Assembly: GCA_963576475.1 (NCBI GenBank)
Contig: OY754982.1
Coordinates: 4,863,201 to 4,927,200 of the forward strand
DNA length: 64,000 nt
Direction of reading: 5' to 3'
DNA from: Molanna angustata
Taxonomy: Eukaryota; Arthropoda; Insecta; Trichoptera; Molannidae
A program made the translations under genes and the position numbers. Of the stretch, positions 20,600-31,479 are shown one piece after another. Numbering within the stretch: position 1 is the first letter of the stretch; the number at the start of each line of letters is the position of its first letter. The notes beneath the pieces were generated by a model. The model saw only the letters and a list, made by a program, of their open reading frames with translations. It had not been told where the DNA came from and made no database searches.

Positions 20600-20815
20600 C
20601 TAGAAATTTCTATGTTTTCTACAGTACTTAAGAAGCTGTCGAGTTCGTTTACGACCCTCATTTCCAACAGAAACGTCCCACCGTACTTCCAATAAACGCC
20701 ACAAACACGTGTTCACAAAACTGAACATATATTTGTTGTGAGCCATCGTGGAATGCCTCGACCCAAGACCGTAAAAGAACTTCAGTAGTACACAGACATT
20801 CATACATGAGCAGTT
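20600..20815 (-). mobile_element. LINE reverse transcriptase C-terminal remnant
   Basis: The minus-strand frame contains FVNTCLWRLLEVRWDVSVGNE, resembling the segment that follows the polymerase domain in RTE-like elements. The tail is lost and a second frame overlaps, so it is old and truncated. Confidence 0.5.
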
Positions 20816-20935
20816 GGTTTTTATTGAGAACAATCTGCAAGTACCAGATAACGTGCAATCTATCTTTAAACTGAATACAATATTTTCATGCATATTTGTA
20901 ACGTGGCAATCAGGAAAAATATTACAATCGCACAT

Positions 20936-20982
20936 CTCATCACGCTATATCCCTAATGGAGTAGGCAGAAAGCAATGGACAA
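20936..20982 (-). mobile_element. RTE-1 3'-end fragment
   Basis: ATCACGCTATATCCC and GGAGTAGGCAGAAAG match the complement of the RTE-1 3' end. Only about 45 bp remain. Confidence 0.55.
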
Positions 20983-21359
20983 GGATTTTTATATTTTATA
21001 GATTCATCATCCAGAATAAAACATTGCACTCATGTACTATGTCAAATATTGCTCAAATTACATAAATGTTATCGGACAATCATTTTTATGGTGACTAAAT
21101 GTATTGTTACTTAAGAATGTTATAACCGAAATGTGTTTTTATTGTTTGTTGACTTTTATTATCTTTATTAACTAACTTGTGTCCTAATTGTAATTTGTGT
21201 TAATATTTAATTGTGTATCTATGTACTAAAAGAAAAGAAAAATAGGAGTTGTCGATTTTTTATGTGTATTTCTATAATGGCGTTAAGCCGTATATGTTAA
21301 AATCCATATATAAAAAAATGTTTCTTCTTTCAGAATATCGATCCATCCTTATCTTGGAC
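20983..21359. other. No recognised feature
   Basis: AT-rich, no supported structure. Confidence 0.4.
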
Positions 21360-21364
21360 CACCC

Positions 21365-21535
21365 CTGCCATTCCTGTCCAGGTCTTGGGTTCGATTGACG
21401 GCAGAGGCACAGATTTATTATTGTATTTTCAAGTAGGATCTGTGTGTCGATTTATTTCTCCAGAATTTGGCATTTCCGATGCGTGTTATATTGATATTTG
21501 ACATAGCATGCATTAGTTGCCTAAGATGCAATTAA
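21365..21535 (+). mobile_element. SINE-3, diverged copy
   Basis: B-box-like TGGGTTCGATTGACG, GGATCTGTGTGTCGA and GATGCGTGTTATATTGATAT follow the order of the copy at 59163. Confidence 0.65.
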
Positions 21536-21565
21536 TAAAGAAAAAAAACTCAATTTGCATTTAAA

Positions 21566-21621
21566 TGGGTGATGGCAGAGCGGTAAGCGCGCTGGATTAT
21601 TAATCCAATAGTCGCGAGACG
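21566..21621 (+). mobile_element. SINE-2 head, truncated
   Basis: GATGGCAGAGCGGTAAGCGC and GGATTATTAATCCAATAGTC are the tRNA-like head. The copy is cut at GCGAGACGCG, where the pentanucleotide array starts. Confidence 0.8.
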
Positions 21622-21623
21622 CG

Positions 21624-22063
21624 AATAAAATAAAATAAAATAAAATAAAATAAAATAAAATAAAATAAAATAAAATAAAATAAAATAAATAAAATAAAAT
21701 AAAATAAAATAAAATAAAATAAAATAAAATAAAATAAAATAAAATAAAATAAAATAAAATAAAATAAAATAAAATAAAATAAAATAAAATAAAATAAAAT
21801 AAAATAAAATAAAATAAAATAAAATAAAATAAAATAAAATAAAATAAAATAAAATAAAATAAAATAAAATAAAACAAAACAAAACAAAACAAAACAAAAC
21901 AAAACAAAACAAAACAAAACAAAATAAAATAAAATAAAATAAAATAAAATAAAATAAAATAAAATAAAATAAAATAAAATAAAATAAAATAAAATAAATT
22001 AAAATAAAATAAAATAAAATAAAACAAAATAAAATAAAATAAAATAAAATAAAATAAAATAAT
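21624..22063. repeat. AAAAT pentanucleotide array (~88 copies)
   Basis: About 440 bp of AAAAT repeats. Ten consecutive AAAAC variants occupy 21871-21920 and a single one lies near 22021. One unit of four (21687) and one AATT interruption (21998) break the phase. Long minus-strand frames of F-I-L-F-Y are repeat artefacts. Confidence 0.98.
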
Positions 22064-22814
22064 ACTTTTTTTTCAATGTTTGAAACAATCACTCTTCATT
22101 ATGAAACTCCATAATCATATAGAATAAAGATACAATTATACATAATTTTACGTTCTATTTAATTATGTTCACAAACGCGACTCCCATTCATGGGTATCGC
22201 TCAAAATTCATAACTCTTATGTAAATATTGTACTTGCTGCAAGGATATATTAATTTTGTAAAAAATAGGTAGCTATTTAGTATTTATATTATAATATAAA
22301 AAATAATAAAAAATACTCGGTAATATGTATATTTGACATACTTGATTATTGACCCGTTTCGTGCAAGGCACATGTAAGAATCTCAACAAGACTGAAACTA
22401 GAGGTTATATACCTACCCACAAATGTGCATTTTAATTACAAGCGCATTAGGTACTTAAATCATAAATATTTTTAAAAATATAAATATTTTGTTTCAATAA
22501 CTACTCTTTGTATAAAGCATTTAATATAACAGTAATCCCTCGCAGCGAGAAAACACATGGATAAAAAAGGACAACGCTTCAGTTTTAATTTCAAACAAGT
22601 GTCATGTGAGAATCGAAATAAGTACCTACACCTAATATTATTTGATGAACATGTGGTTAAGCCAACAATAATACAACATGGAGATGATGTTTTTAATGGT
22701 ATAACGTGGAGAGTTGGAGAGATTCAATTAGGGATATGGTGACGTCACATCCGCCTTAACGAACCGACCAGTCAGACGAAATAATTAAACACATTCTTCA
22801 TTCATAATTGAAAA
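22064..22814. other. Short repeat J, otherwise nothing recognised
   Basis: About 22084-22165 (ATGAAACTCCATAATCATAT then ATAATTTTACGTTCTAT) resembles 25545-25625. The rest is AT-rich without features. Confidence 0.45.
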
Positions 22815-23250
22815 TGTTGAAAAATGTTACAATCATATTGGACAGGGCGACTATGAATGAAGTACAAATTCAATTTAATACATATTGAAGTCTTTGTAGT
22901 TGAACAATCATATTTGTCAAAACATCTACAATTTCTTTTACAATTAAACTTCTGAGATTCTTCAATGTCCGATGCTCAACCAATATGATATCTATCTTAA
23001 GTTGAAAGTTGCGTGATCATGTGCTTAAAGTGATCACATAAACCAACCGACGACAGATCGTAAGCCCTGTAGATCATGATTTCCTGAATATTTGGCAAGT
23101 GATCCAGTGCAAGGCCCTTTTATTGCTATGCAACGTATTCAATCCAGTAGGACTTTTGCGGATTTTCTTAACAATTACTGGATCCAGCAACTTTTGATTT
23201 TAAATAAAGACTATTATTTTCATAAACATAAGACAACCTATTTGAATGGA
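22815..23250 (+). repeat. Repeat D, copy 1 (uninterrupted)
   Basis: Matches 28075-28500 plus 29092-29150 through markers GGACAGGGCGACTATGAATG, CGATGCTCAACCAATATGAT and GGATCCAGCAACTTT. Its interior (about 23015-23075) carries a diverged, inverted version of the repeat E core (CGACAGATCGTAAGCCCTGT). Noncoding. Confidence 0.85.
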
Positions 23251-23333
23251 AACATCGGTCCTAACAAAACGAATAATGCACAAGCTGTTAGTGACACATA
23301 GACCTATGGAGAGAAAGTTGCTGGGTATTTCAA

Positions 23334-24129
23334 TAACGGGCTATTTCACCACCTCTGGATAAAGTTCTAGATAACTATCCATAAGATAAATTTATCTTAA
23401 GGATAAATGAAGCGAGCGTTTCACCACCTACAAATTTCTTACAGATTGTTATCCGACGGATAAAGGGTGGCAACGTTGTAATTTCATCTATTTCAATGGT
23501 CTTGTCTATGGGTTGATAAAGCTGTCACATTGTAAATCGTAAAAAGTCGCAGTAAACAACGGACAACGGTAAATAAACACGCGGTCAAAACGAACACGTG
23601 GACACAAAACAAGATATTTCAAATATTTTGAGAATGTATAAAAGAGAAAGAACTACGAATTTCTGAGAGAATGACATCAACGTGTTGGTGGATTTAGTTT
23701 GTCAGCATAAAAATGTTATAGAAAATAAGATATAAGAAAAAATAATTTCTTTAATGAGTCTTAAAATGTTCTGTGCAGACATTTTCGTCAATCTAAACCT
23801 CGCCTTGAAATCAATATTGTCGAACTCTGAAAAATAATCTTTTCGCATTTGGAATAAATCTCTGACGCCGATTTTGTCTCGTATTATGATAAAATACGAT
23901 ATCATCGTCGATTTGGTCATAAATTTCGATCATTTAAAAAATAACTTATACTCAGTTTAACTTATTTATCACTTATCGCGAACCTATTCCGCTAGACAAC
24001 ATATCTAGAACTTTATCCATGGGATAGAGCTATCAGAGAGTCGTGAAACGCATTTTTCGGTTTATCCGTTAGATTTGTGTTAGATTGGCTATCGGGCACT
24101 TTATCCAGAGGTGGTGAAATAGCCCGTTA
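23334..24129 (-). mobile_element. PIF/Harbinger-like DNA transposon, internally deleted
   Basis: The 32-bp ends are perfect inverted repeats (TAACGGGCTATTTCACCACC, continuing CTCTGGATAAAGT; 23334-23365 and 24098-24129). The 796-bp interior is too short for a transposase and nuclease pair. It keeps the start of a transposase-like frame on the minus strand. A TWA-type target duplication is not clear because the ends themselves read TAA/TTA. Confidence 0.75.
23702..23920 (-). pseudogene. Harbinger-type transposase N-terminal remnant
   Basis: The 72-codon frame contains FDNIDFKARFRLTKMSAQNI, which resembles the conserved FRLSK region near the N-terminus of HARBI1-like transposases. The DDE nuclease domain that would follow is absent, so it is non-functional. 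Assignment rests on this motif plus the element's terminal repeats. Confidence 0.6.
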
Positions 24130-24142
24130 GAGACAGAATTCA

Positions 24143-24445
24143 GAATGTCATGATAAGAGGAAGAACCAAAGTAGCCGATGTAGCGGAATGGGTCGCTGGT
24201 CCTAAATGGAGCTGGGTTGGGCATATTGCCAGATGCCAGGATTGCCAGGATTCACGATGGACCAAAAAGATCGTAGAATGGCGACCGAGAACAAACCGAA
24301 GAGGTGTCGGCAGACTCCAGGCAAGGTGGTCTGATGACATCAGGAAGTGTGCCGGAGGGAGATGGATGCAGTGTGCCCAAGACAGGGAGTTGTGGAGAAT
24401 CAAGGGGGAGGCCTATGTCCAAGAATGGAAAAAACAGGCTGAAGA
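24143..24445 (+). mobile_element. RTE-type LINE fragment (family RTE-3)
   Basis: The frame gives IRGRTKVADVAEWVAGPKWS, WVGHIARC, then WSDDIRKCAGGRWMQCAQD and GEAYVQEWKKQ, the usual C-terminus of this insect RTE group. The element ends in a GAA run (GAAGAAGAAGAAGA), as RTE tails often do. It begins 13 bp after the Harbinger end. The frame is open except for small length differences, so it is fairly young. Confidence 0.85.
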
Positions 24446-26606
24446 AGAAGAAGACAACTTAGTACTATTTGTATTATTAATACGTATATTTCAATCATTG
24501 AAAATAGTATGAATAAGTCATAATCTCTCGTAAACATTTCTCCAAGACAATGGCTTTTTTCCAATATTTGTAAATTTCCAAATGTCTTACTTGGACACTC
24601 GTATAATAACTATTTTATAAAAAAATAAGATTCTTTGTAATAATTGTTACAATTTTGCATGCAATCTTATTTTTTTTTTTAAAACAAACTAGACTTTTAC
24701 GCTATTACCTGGAAAATTAAATAATTGCGCCACCGCAGCTCTGGATCCAGCGCATTTTGCTGGATGCGGGATCCAGCAATTGTAATACCTAAATTAATGT
24801 AATATATACGTACATAATTCTTACACTACACTCACAAAAAATAATATATAATTGTCACATGTAATTGATTCCCACGTAAAATAATTATTTAATGTTGTTT
24901 GTATCAATTGAAATAAAAATAAAATAAAGGAGATCAGGACGATTCTAAAATTTCGTACGATACAAAACAGACAAACACATTAGTTTTGATACGGTCTTAA
25001 AATGAAATGATATTTAAACAGGTATACATCTGACCAAAAGCTAACAGGTCCGTACGGTAGGTATACTTTTAAAATGTTTTGAGTAGCAATAGCTGGTGCT
25101 CTTAAAGTCCCTTATCAAAGTGAAAAGTCTTCAGAGATTCTTTTGAAGTTTTCCAATAAAATTATAAAGATTTTCCAAATCATTTGACTGGAGACTATAA
25201 TGGAACTGGTTGTAGTGTTGGTGCGTCGCATTCAAAACGTTTCACGGGTCGCTGGAATATAATTGCTCTAAAAAAATATCTTTTTGTCATTTTTCCGTAT
25301 TATTTGCACCGCTAATGGCTGGCGAAATGCCCCATCAAGTATGTGCTTTTCAAGCGGCAAAGCACAAACCATGAGACGGAAACTACATACTATACAAATT
25401 AAAATGAATTGCATTGTAAATGGTTTGTTTGTTTTTGGTCAGCCACATAATCCAGCTTTAAGTTATTTTGTAAACACTGAAACATCACAATGCAATAAAT
25501 TTTTTATGGAAATTAAAATATTTTTTTCATTATTCAAAACTATCACTTCATGATAGAACTCCATAATCACGTAGAATTATGAAAAAAAAAATTATATATA
25601 TATATAATTTTACCTTCTATATAATTTTACAGGTCTACGGGGTCAATATAAGTTTTCTTTAAGATTTTAAAATTAAGTAATATATCTTCTACAGTCCCGT
25701 TACGAGAGCAGATTGGTAATATCTTTCTATTTTTTTGCCCTGAATTTTTCGTTTCATAATTTTCTTATTTCATACTGGATTATATTACATTATTACATGT
25801 GTATTTCATGCATTTTATTATTTTTACAGCGACAGCAGTTAATGTTTATTTTTGTATCTAATATTCAGCAAGAAAGTGTGTTTCATTTAACTTTTCAGCA
25901 ATTATTATTATCCGATCTGTCTATCAATAAATTTTAACATTATTTCTTTCTCGTGGCACATATTTATCTTATTAGTTATTTATTAATTTAACAATTTGTC
26001 AATTTAAAGTACATTTTATTAAAAAAAACCCAAAGATTGCTGCTGCAACGGATTCGAGTGTTAAGTCCTAATATTATGTATATGTCCGAACACGTTAAGT
26101 AAGTTTTGATAATTACATTATTTACCACTAGAGTCTACTTAAGAGAATTAACAACTATTTCCGATATGTAGTATCGCAGTTTAAACAATCTCTGACAATT
26201 TTCGTATTGAAATAAATTGCGATACGCAGGTTTTTGTCATCATCATAATGGAAGATCGCTTGTTGGAAGAACTAATGGAGGCCTATTGGACCCTAATCCA
26301 TCATATTTACGACCTGTATGTCAAAAATGATATCAGAAACCATTAACTAATGATGAAGTTATCATTGAATGATGTGTGTCTAGTGTAGTACCAACTAAAC
26401 AAATGTCAAATTATCACCAATAAATCGTTATATATTGATTTTTGATAAATGCTGCCTGTCCAAAGACGATAACAATGCAATATAAAAAAAACAGGCACAA
26501 GAAATAAGTAAAAACACATAGTGTTAATCTACAAATCAGTGCATTTTTTGTGGATTAAAACGTTACTTTTATTATTTTTTTTTATAAATAATTTAATGAT
26601 GTGTCT
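24446..26606. other. No confident feature
   Basis: AT-rich. About 24740-24785 has three GGATCCAGC-type words. The second copy of repeat J lies at 25545-25625. Open frames at 25284-25553 and 25713-25937 show no motif. Confidence 0.4.
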
Positions 26607-26738
26607 TTTTAGGTAATACGAGACCAGTGGGAGGAGAAACACGCCAGTGTTGTGCTCTCTTTCATAAGGTTATGCACACCCGCACATCTGTCGGTGGCTA
26701 CCGCACACTGTGGGATATACCATGATGGTATGAAGGCC
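26607..26738 (+). repeat. Repeat H, copy 1
   Basis: Contains TTAGGTAATACGAGACCAGT, GTGGCTACCGCACACTGTGG and ends CCATGATGGTATGAAGG. Relatives at 26905-27195, 37457-37680 and 47785-47872 (-). Confidence 0.7.
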
Positions 26739-26904
26739 GACTTTAATATATTTTGGGATTATCGATAAGTATTTAAATAAGAAAATAGTGTTTTTGCTTA
26801 TGTAGTGAAGAATTTAGGATCGATCACATCCCAATCGTGTTATAGGTACTCATGAACATAAATATAGCCTTTTTGTAATATTTTAACACTACAATTATAT
26901 CATT

Positions 26905-27195
26905 TTTGCTGCGAGACACGGGCTTGGAATAGTGTTTCCACTCTTTTATATATGTATTCTTTTAGAGTCTCGTAAAAGTCGAGCAATCGAAAATATAAAG
27001 AGGTAAAATATTATCTCACATAGTTCAGCAATGAGATTTAGCACCCATTCTAATGAATTTTGCCTTTTTAGGTGAGATGAGACTGGTGTGTGGGAACAAC
27101 CGCATGTGTCGTCCTCACTTTTATAGTGTAATGTACAGCCAAACACCTGTCGCTGGTTACCCCACGCTGTGAGGAAACACCATGATGGTATGAAT
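26905..27195 (+). repeat. Repeat H, copy 2 (longer)
   Basis: The left part (CGAGACACGGGCTTGGAATA, GTTTCCACTC) matches 37464 onward. The right part has GGTGAGATGAGACTGGTGTG and TGGTTACCCCACGCTGTGAG, ending CATGATGGTATGAATG. This terminal phrase resembles the RTE-1 tail, so H may be moved by RTE-1 (inference). No pol III boxes recognised. Confidence 0.7.
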
Positions 27196-27360
27196 GAAGG
27201 AAATGATAAATAGTATAAAATATTTTTGAATGCATAGAATTTTTTTTATTATTATTCAAATTTAAGCTAACAATGTACGAAGTAAAAAATAAATATAGAA
27301 TATAAAAAATAACTTTATTTATTTTAATACTTTATTTCATTTTAATTTGTTGATGGTTGT

Positions 27361-27600
27361 TTTTAACAAACTGTAAGATATATTTAGTCATTTTAACAAA
27401 CTGTAAGATATATTTAGTCATTTTAACAAACTGTAAGATATATTTAGTCATTTTAACAAACTGTAAGATATATTTAGTCATTTTAACAAACTGTAAGATA
27501 TATTTAGTCATTTTAACAAACTGTAAGATATATTTAGTCATTTTAACAAACTGTAAGATATATTTAGTCATTTTAACAAACTGTAAGATATATTTAGTCA
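27361..27600. repeat. Perfect minisatellite, 8 x 30 bp
   Basis: Eight head-to-tail copies of a 30-bp unit (TTTTAACAAACTGTAAGATA then TATTTAGTCA) with no differences seen. Because 30 is a multiple of three and the unit lacks stops in some frames, it yields open frames on both strands that are not genes. Confidence 0.98.
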
Positions 27601-27759
27601 TTTTTTATCTTTGTCCGTAAATGATCTTATAGATCCTGAAATACAAAAAAATATTTTCTTGTTTCGCTGTGAGATCTTTAAGTTGGATTTATTCCATACA
27701 AATATTTTGATTTACTTCTACGATTCAAAACATTAACGATAATACATAACATATATCCA

Positions 27760-27895
27760 GCCCACGTACGGCTGCCATACGTCCGGAATTCCCCGGATTT
27801 GTCTTAGTTTAGAAGGCGTCTGGGGGCCGTCCGGAAGGCGTTTTCGTCTAGGTTTCATCCGGACGCTTTTTGTGTAAGTGAATATCCGGTTAGTT
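27760..27895. other. G+C-rich patch with TCCGG words
   Basis: Several GTCCGG/CCGGA words cluster here in an AT-rich surround. GGCTGCCA near 27770 and TGGCAGCC near 29290 are inverted and could be ends of one element enclosing repeat D copy 2, but the match is only 8 bp. Confidence 0.3.
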
Positions 27896-28074
27896 AAAAA
27901 AAAAGAAATTGATCTTATTAAAATAAGATATTGTTACTTAATTAAAATTTAATGAACTAGAAGACTTATTACTTGTTAACACAATAAAGAATACAGTTTT
28001 TTTGAGAGCAAAAAATTAAATATTCAATTGTTTTCAGAGTGTTTCTAATTATATTTGTTACCAGATTTTCTCTA

Positions 28075-28499
28075 ATGTTACAATCAAATTGGACAGGGCG
28101 ACTATGAATGAGGTACAAATTAAATTTAATACATGTTAAACTCTTTGTAGTTGAACAATCAAATTTGTCAAAAAATCTACTATTTCTTTTACAATGAAAC
28201 TTCTGAGATTCTTCGATGTCCGATGCTCAACCAATATGATATCTATCCCTATAATTAACCTATATAATAACCTATTTAATTTTTAAGTTGAAAGTTGCGT
28301 GATCATGTGCTTAAAGTGATCATATAAACCAACCGACGACAGATCGTAAGCCTTATAGATGCATAATTTCATGAATATTTGGCAAGTGAACCAGTGCAAG
28401 CCCCTTTTATTGCTCTTATTAGTGCAGCGTTTTCAATCCAGCAGGACTTTTGCGGATTTTTTTAACAATTACTGGATCCAGCAACTTTAGATTTTAAAT
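28075..28499 (+). repeat. Repeat D, copy 2, left part
   Basis: About nine in ten bases look the same as 22815-23200. It carries an extra ~30 bp near 28246. It stops at GATTTTAAAT, where a LINE begins; the repeat resumes at about 29092. Confidence 0.85.
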
Positions 28500-29091
28500 T
28501 TACCGCCATGATTATGACCAATCTTTAAAATTACATGGGTTTATATCACTTGAAAAAAGAAGAAAGATATCCGATGTCTATCTGCTTTATAAAATACTTA
28601 ATAACCTTGTAGACAGCTCTTACCTACTCCAAAAAATTTCTTTAAACTGCCCCATGAAAACAACACGCCAAAATCACCTTTTCTATACACCATACTGCAG
28701 AACAAATTACGCACAGAATAATTATGTCAACAGATGCTTAAATTATTACTACAGTCTTGACCCCCAACCTGATATATTTAACTCCACACAGACATCGATG
28801 AAACGCCAATTACGCGCAGTTATTGGTAATATTACTGGTTAAAAATCAAACCTACTTTCCTTAAACATTCATCCCTTCCTTATCAACGCTTTCCTATATC
28901 CATTACCCTTCCCTTTCCCCCACATACACTCACCATCTTACAATGACTACCCAACATTAATAATGTATAATAATTTAAATATGTGAAACTTTATAATTGG
29001 CTATTTATTTTGTATTCTCATTTGAAAGTAAGTATTATAAATGTATAGCTGTTAAGTTTCCAAACAAATAAAAAAATAAAAAATAAAAAAA
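28500..29091 (+). mobile_element. LINE fragment (Jockey/CR1-like) inside repeat D
   Basis: A 5'-truncated insertion with coding 28501-28842, about 200 bp of 3' UTR and an A-rich tail (29065-29100). The frame holds LEKRRKISDVYLLYKILNNL, RTNYAQNNYVNRC and FNSTQTSMKRQLR, the sequence order seen after the polymerase domain in Jockey/CR1-type LINEs. Comparison with the empty repeat D copy at 23193-23220 shows insertion at TTTTAAAT with a short AAAT-type duplication. Confidence 0.8.
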
Positions 29092-29150
29092 AAAATAAAT
29101 AAAGACTAATATTTTCATAAATATAAGACGTAAAATTATACAGAAGATTG
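29092..29150 (+). repeat. Repeat D, copy 2, right part
   Basis: AAATAAAGACTAATATTTTC and ATAAATATAAGAC continue the repeat interrupted at 28499. Confidence 0.75.
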
Positions 29151-29516
29151 TATAATTTTATTTGAATATTTTATTTGTAACGCTGGAGTTTATATCGCAA
29201 ACAAGCTGTATAATCGAATAAATAAATAAAATTAAAACAATGTTTTTTCCAGGGGTGTCAGTCCGGCGTCAAAGTAATGTGTTGGCAGCCCTAAAGCTAC
29301 TCAAGTTCCATCAAATTGATTTGATACATGTATGACCTAAGTGTTCGATGTCGTGTCAATAACAAAAATAGCTACTTTACTTAGGGGCCCAAACGATCGA
29401 TAAAAAAATATTAGCTACGTGTAAAGGTTAGATTTTCTATGACACAGTAAGTTTTATTACCAACATACTTAATTCAACACGGAAAGGATATTTCACTGAT
29501 CAAACACTTTCATTTT

Positions 29517-29766
29517 TTACTCCTCACTAACACAAGGGGATATAGTGGGGAGTTATGATTTCGCAATTTTTAAGGGTATTTTTTTATTTCAGATTATCAA
29601 CTAGTATTATGCTGAGATTGTATTCTGAAAGTTTCAACACAATGTATCTGTGTGTGTGGTATGTGCTGTGTGCAGCGTGCTTTGTGCCGTGTGCTATGTA
29701 CGGCGTGTTTATATTACTTTATCGATTAAGTATAGACTAAAGTACTCATTCGATTCTTGTATATAT
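29517..29766 (-). repeat. Repeat F, partial tandem copy
   Basis: Repeats the terminal ~245 bp of repeat F (TACTCCTCACTAACACAAGG to TACTCATTCGATTC) directly next to a full copy, forming a partial tandem duplication. Confidence 0.8.
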
Positions 29767-30303
29767 TTACTCCTCACTAACCCAAGGGGATATAGTGAGA
29801 GTTATGAATTCGCTCATTTAAGGTTATTTTTATATTGCCGATTATCAACAAGTATCATGCTTAGTTTGTCTTCTGAAAGTTTCATCACAATGTGATATGT
29901 GCTATGTACGGCGTGTTTATTTTACTTTATCGAATATAGACTAAAGTACTCATTCGATTCTTTTCAAATTTTGCAAACTTGTATATCTGATACTCACCTA
30001 GACCCCATTAGATTTTGAAGGATATCTGAATAGTGCTTCTCAATTTTTTTTAACTGTTAATTATTTCAAAGTGACCCCAAGCTCAGGAAACATAAAATTT
30101 GAAATTTTTCTTTCAAATTGATAAATAGGCACATCACTTTCATAAAATGGCATTGAAGAATTATCAAGTTTTCATAATAAAATATTTAAATAAAAAAAAA
30201 TTTAACGAACTCATTTCATGAAAATGCTGAATATTTTCCATTAAAAAATTTAATACTTTATAGAATGACTTGTTAGTGAGGAGTTTAGCGTTGGCCACAA
30301 CCC
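29767..30303 (-). repeat. Repeat F, copy 2
   Basis: Full inverse copy from TACTCCTCACTAACCCAAGG to the GTTGGCCACAACCCATTCG end. The same terminus carries a hairpin (ACTCCYCACTA arms). Confidence 0.85.
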
Positions 30304-30612
30304 ATTCGTTTTTCTAAATCACACCAAATCAAAAATTGAATGAAATGGTGTTTGAAGAGAGTGAAATGAAAACAGAACAGCGTGTCAAATAATAGTAAAG
30401 AAAGAATGGCTCGAGCAAGTTTACGAATATATCTATATGGGAAGTATGAAAAACTGGTTATTCATGGCTTAAATTCATAGACATTTTGTTTTGAAGGCAA
30501 AGCGCTTTAACGCTTTCAAGAAGGTTATTTTAGGGAGAGTGATAATAAATGGATGTCCTAATATATGAATTTTTGTTTCGTAAATCACTTGAGACTAATG
30601 GCCGCTTTGTAT
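30304..30612 (-). repeat. Block G, copy 1
   Basis: Reads base for base, as far as I can compare by eye, as the reverse complement of 48775-49077. Marker: GCGCTTTAACGCTTTCAAG. No coding assignment. Confidence 0.85.
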
Positions 30613-31479
30613 ATAAGGCGTAGCGATATTTGCAGAATATATATCTTGTATAAAATATTATCTCTGTTGTAACTGAGAGATGTTGGAACCCTTTCAACGG
30701 CGCTAAATCTTCCTGAAAATATGCCCCAGAGAAACACGGCTCTTTATAAAAGTACAACCTTCAAAGAAGTAACAAGTCGAGAATATGCTCAGATAGCGAC
30801 AGAAGACAGAGAATAGTGACTCAAATCGTAGATTTTTTCACTCAAAGTAAGGCAAAAATCAAAGATTTATTTCCATTTTAGTTTAAAAAGACTAAAAACA
30901 TAAATGCATTCAAAAACTTTATTTTTTGTTACTATCATTTTACTGTACTTTCTGGGATTGGTATGTTATTGGTCTCATTTCTGTAAATCGTTTGTGTATT
31001 GTAATTGTTAATATGGCTGTTTACTAATCCAAATAAATAAAGAAATAAAAACAAATAAAAAATGGCTGTAAAGTAAATTGACGGACACACACTCGCCATA
31101 TAATCAGATATAGAAAATCATGAACTTCTTCACAACAGGTCTTTTAACCTAGTGAAGTGGTATAAATTCGCATCTAGATTTGAAAATCTTTTGTATTTTT
31201 ATTTGTATTGCATTGCATCTTAGTGAATACGATTGAATTTAATTTTATTTTAGAGTTATAACGATAAGAGCCTAAAAGACCGTGTGGACCGCTGACCACT
31301 TGGATGTCCACGATTATCTCGAGAAGGCAAGGCTTCGATCGGAAGACAGAAGAATTTGGAGTATGAGGACTAGGAAAGCCAAAGGGCTTTTACAATAAAC
31401 AAAATAAATGCTAAAACTGATTATGCTGGATTGCCTTTGAAAGAAACTTCTATTCTGTATAAGAATCTATCTAAACAAT
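30613..31479. other. No recognised feature
   Basis: AT-rich. 31255-31400 is a little more mixed (GACCGTGTGGACCGCTGACC) and may be old LINE sequence, but no frame is readable. Confidence 0.4.

Noticed and set aside
21521..22092. Long minus-strand ORFs of alternating F, I, L, Y residues
   Set aside because: They are translations of the AAAAT array, which is open in several frames; not genes.
27332..27620. Repetitive ORFs on both strands and a CRISPR-like look
   Set aside because: Units are directly adjacent with no spacers, and the open frames follow from a stop-free 30-bp unit. A simple minisatellite.
27760..29300. A hAT-like element enclosing repeat D copy 2
   Set aside because: Only GGCTGCCA/TGGCAGCC is inverted at the supposed ends and no 8-bp target duplication is visible.
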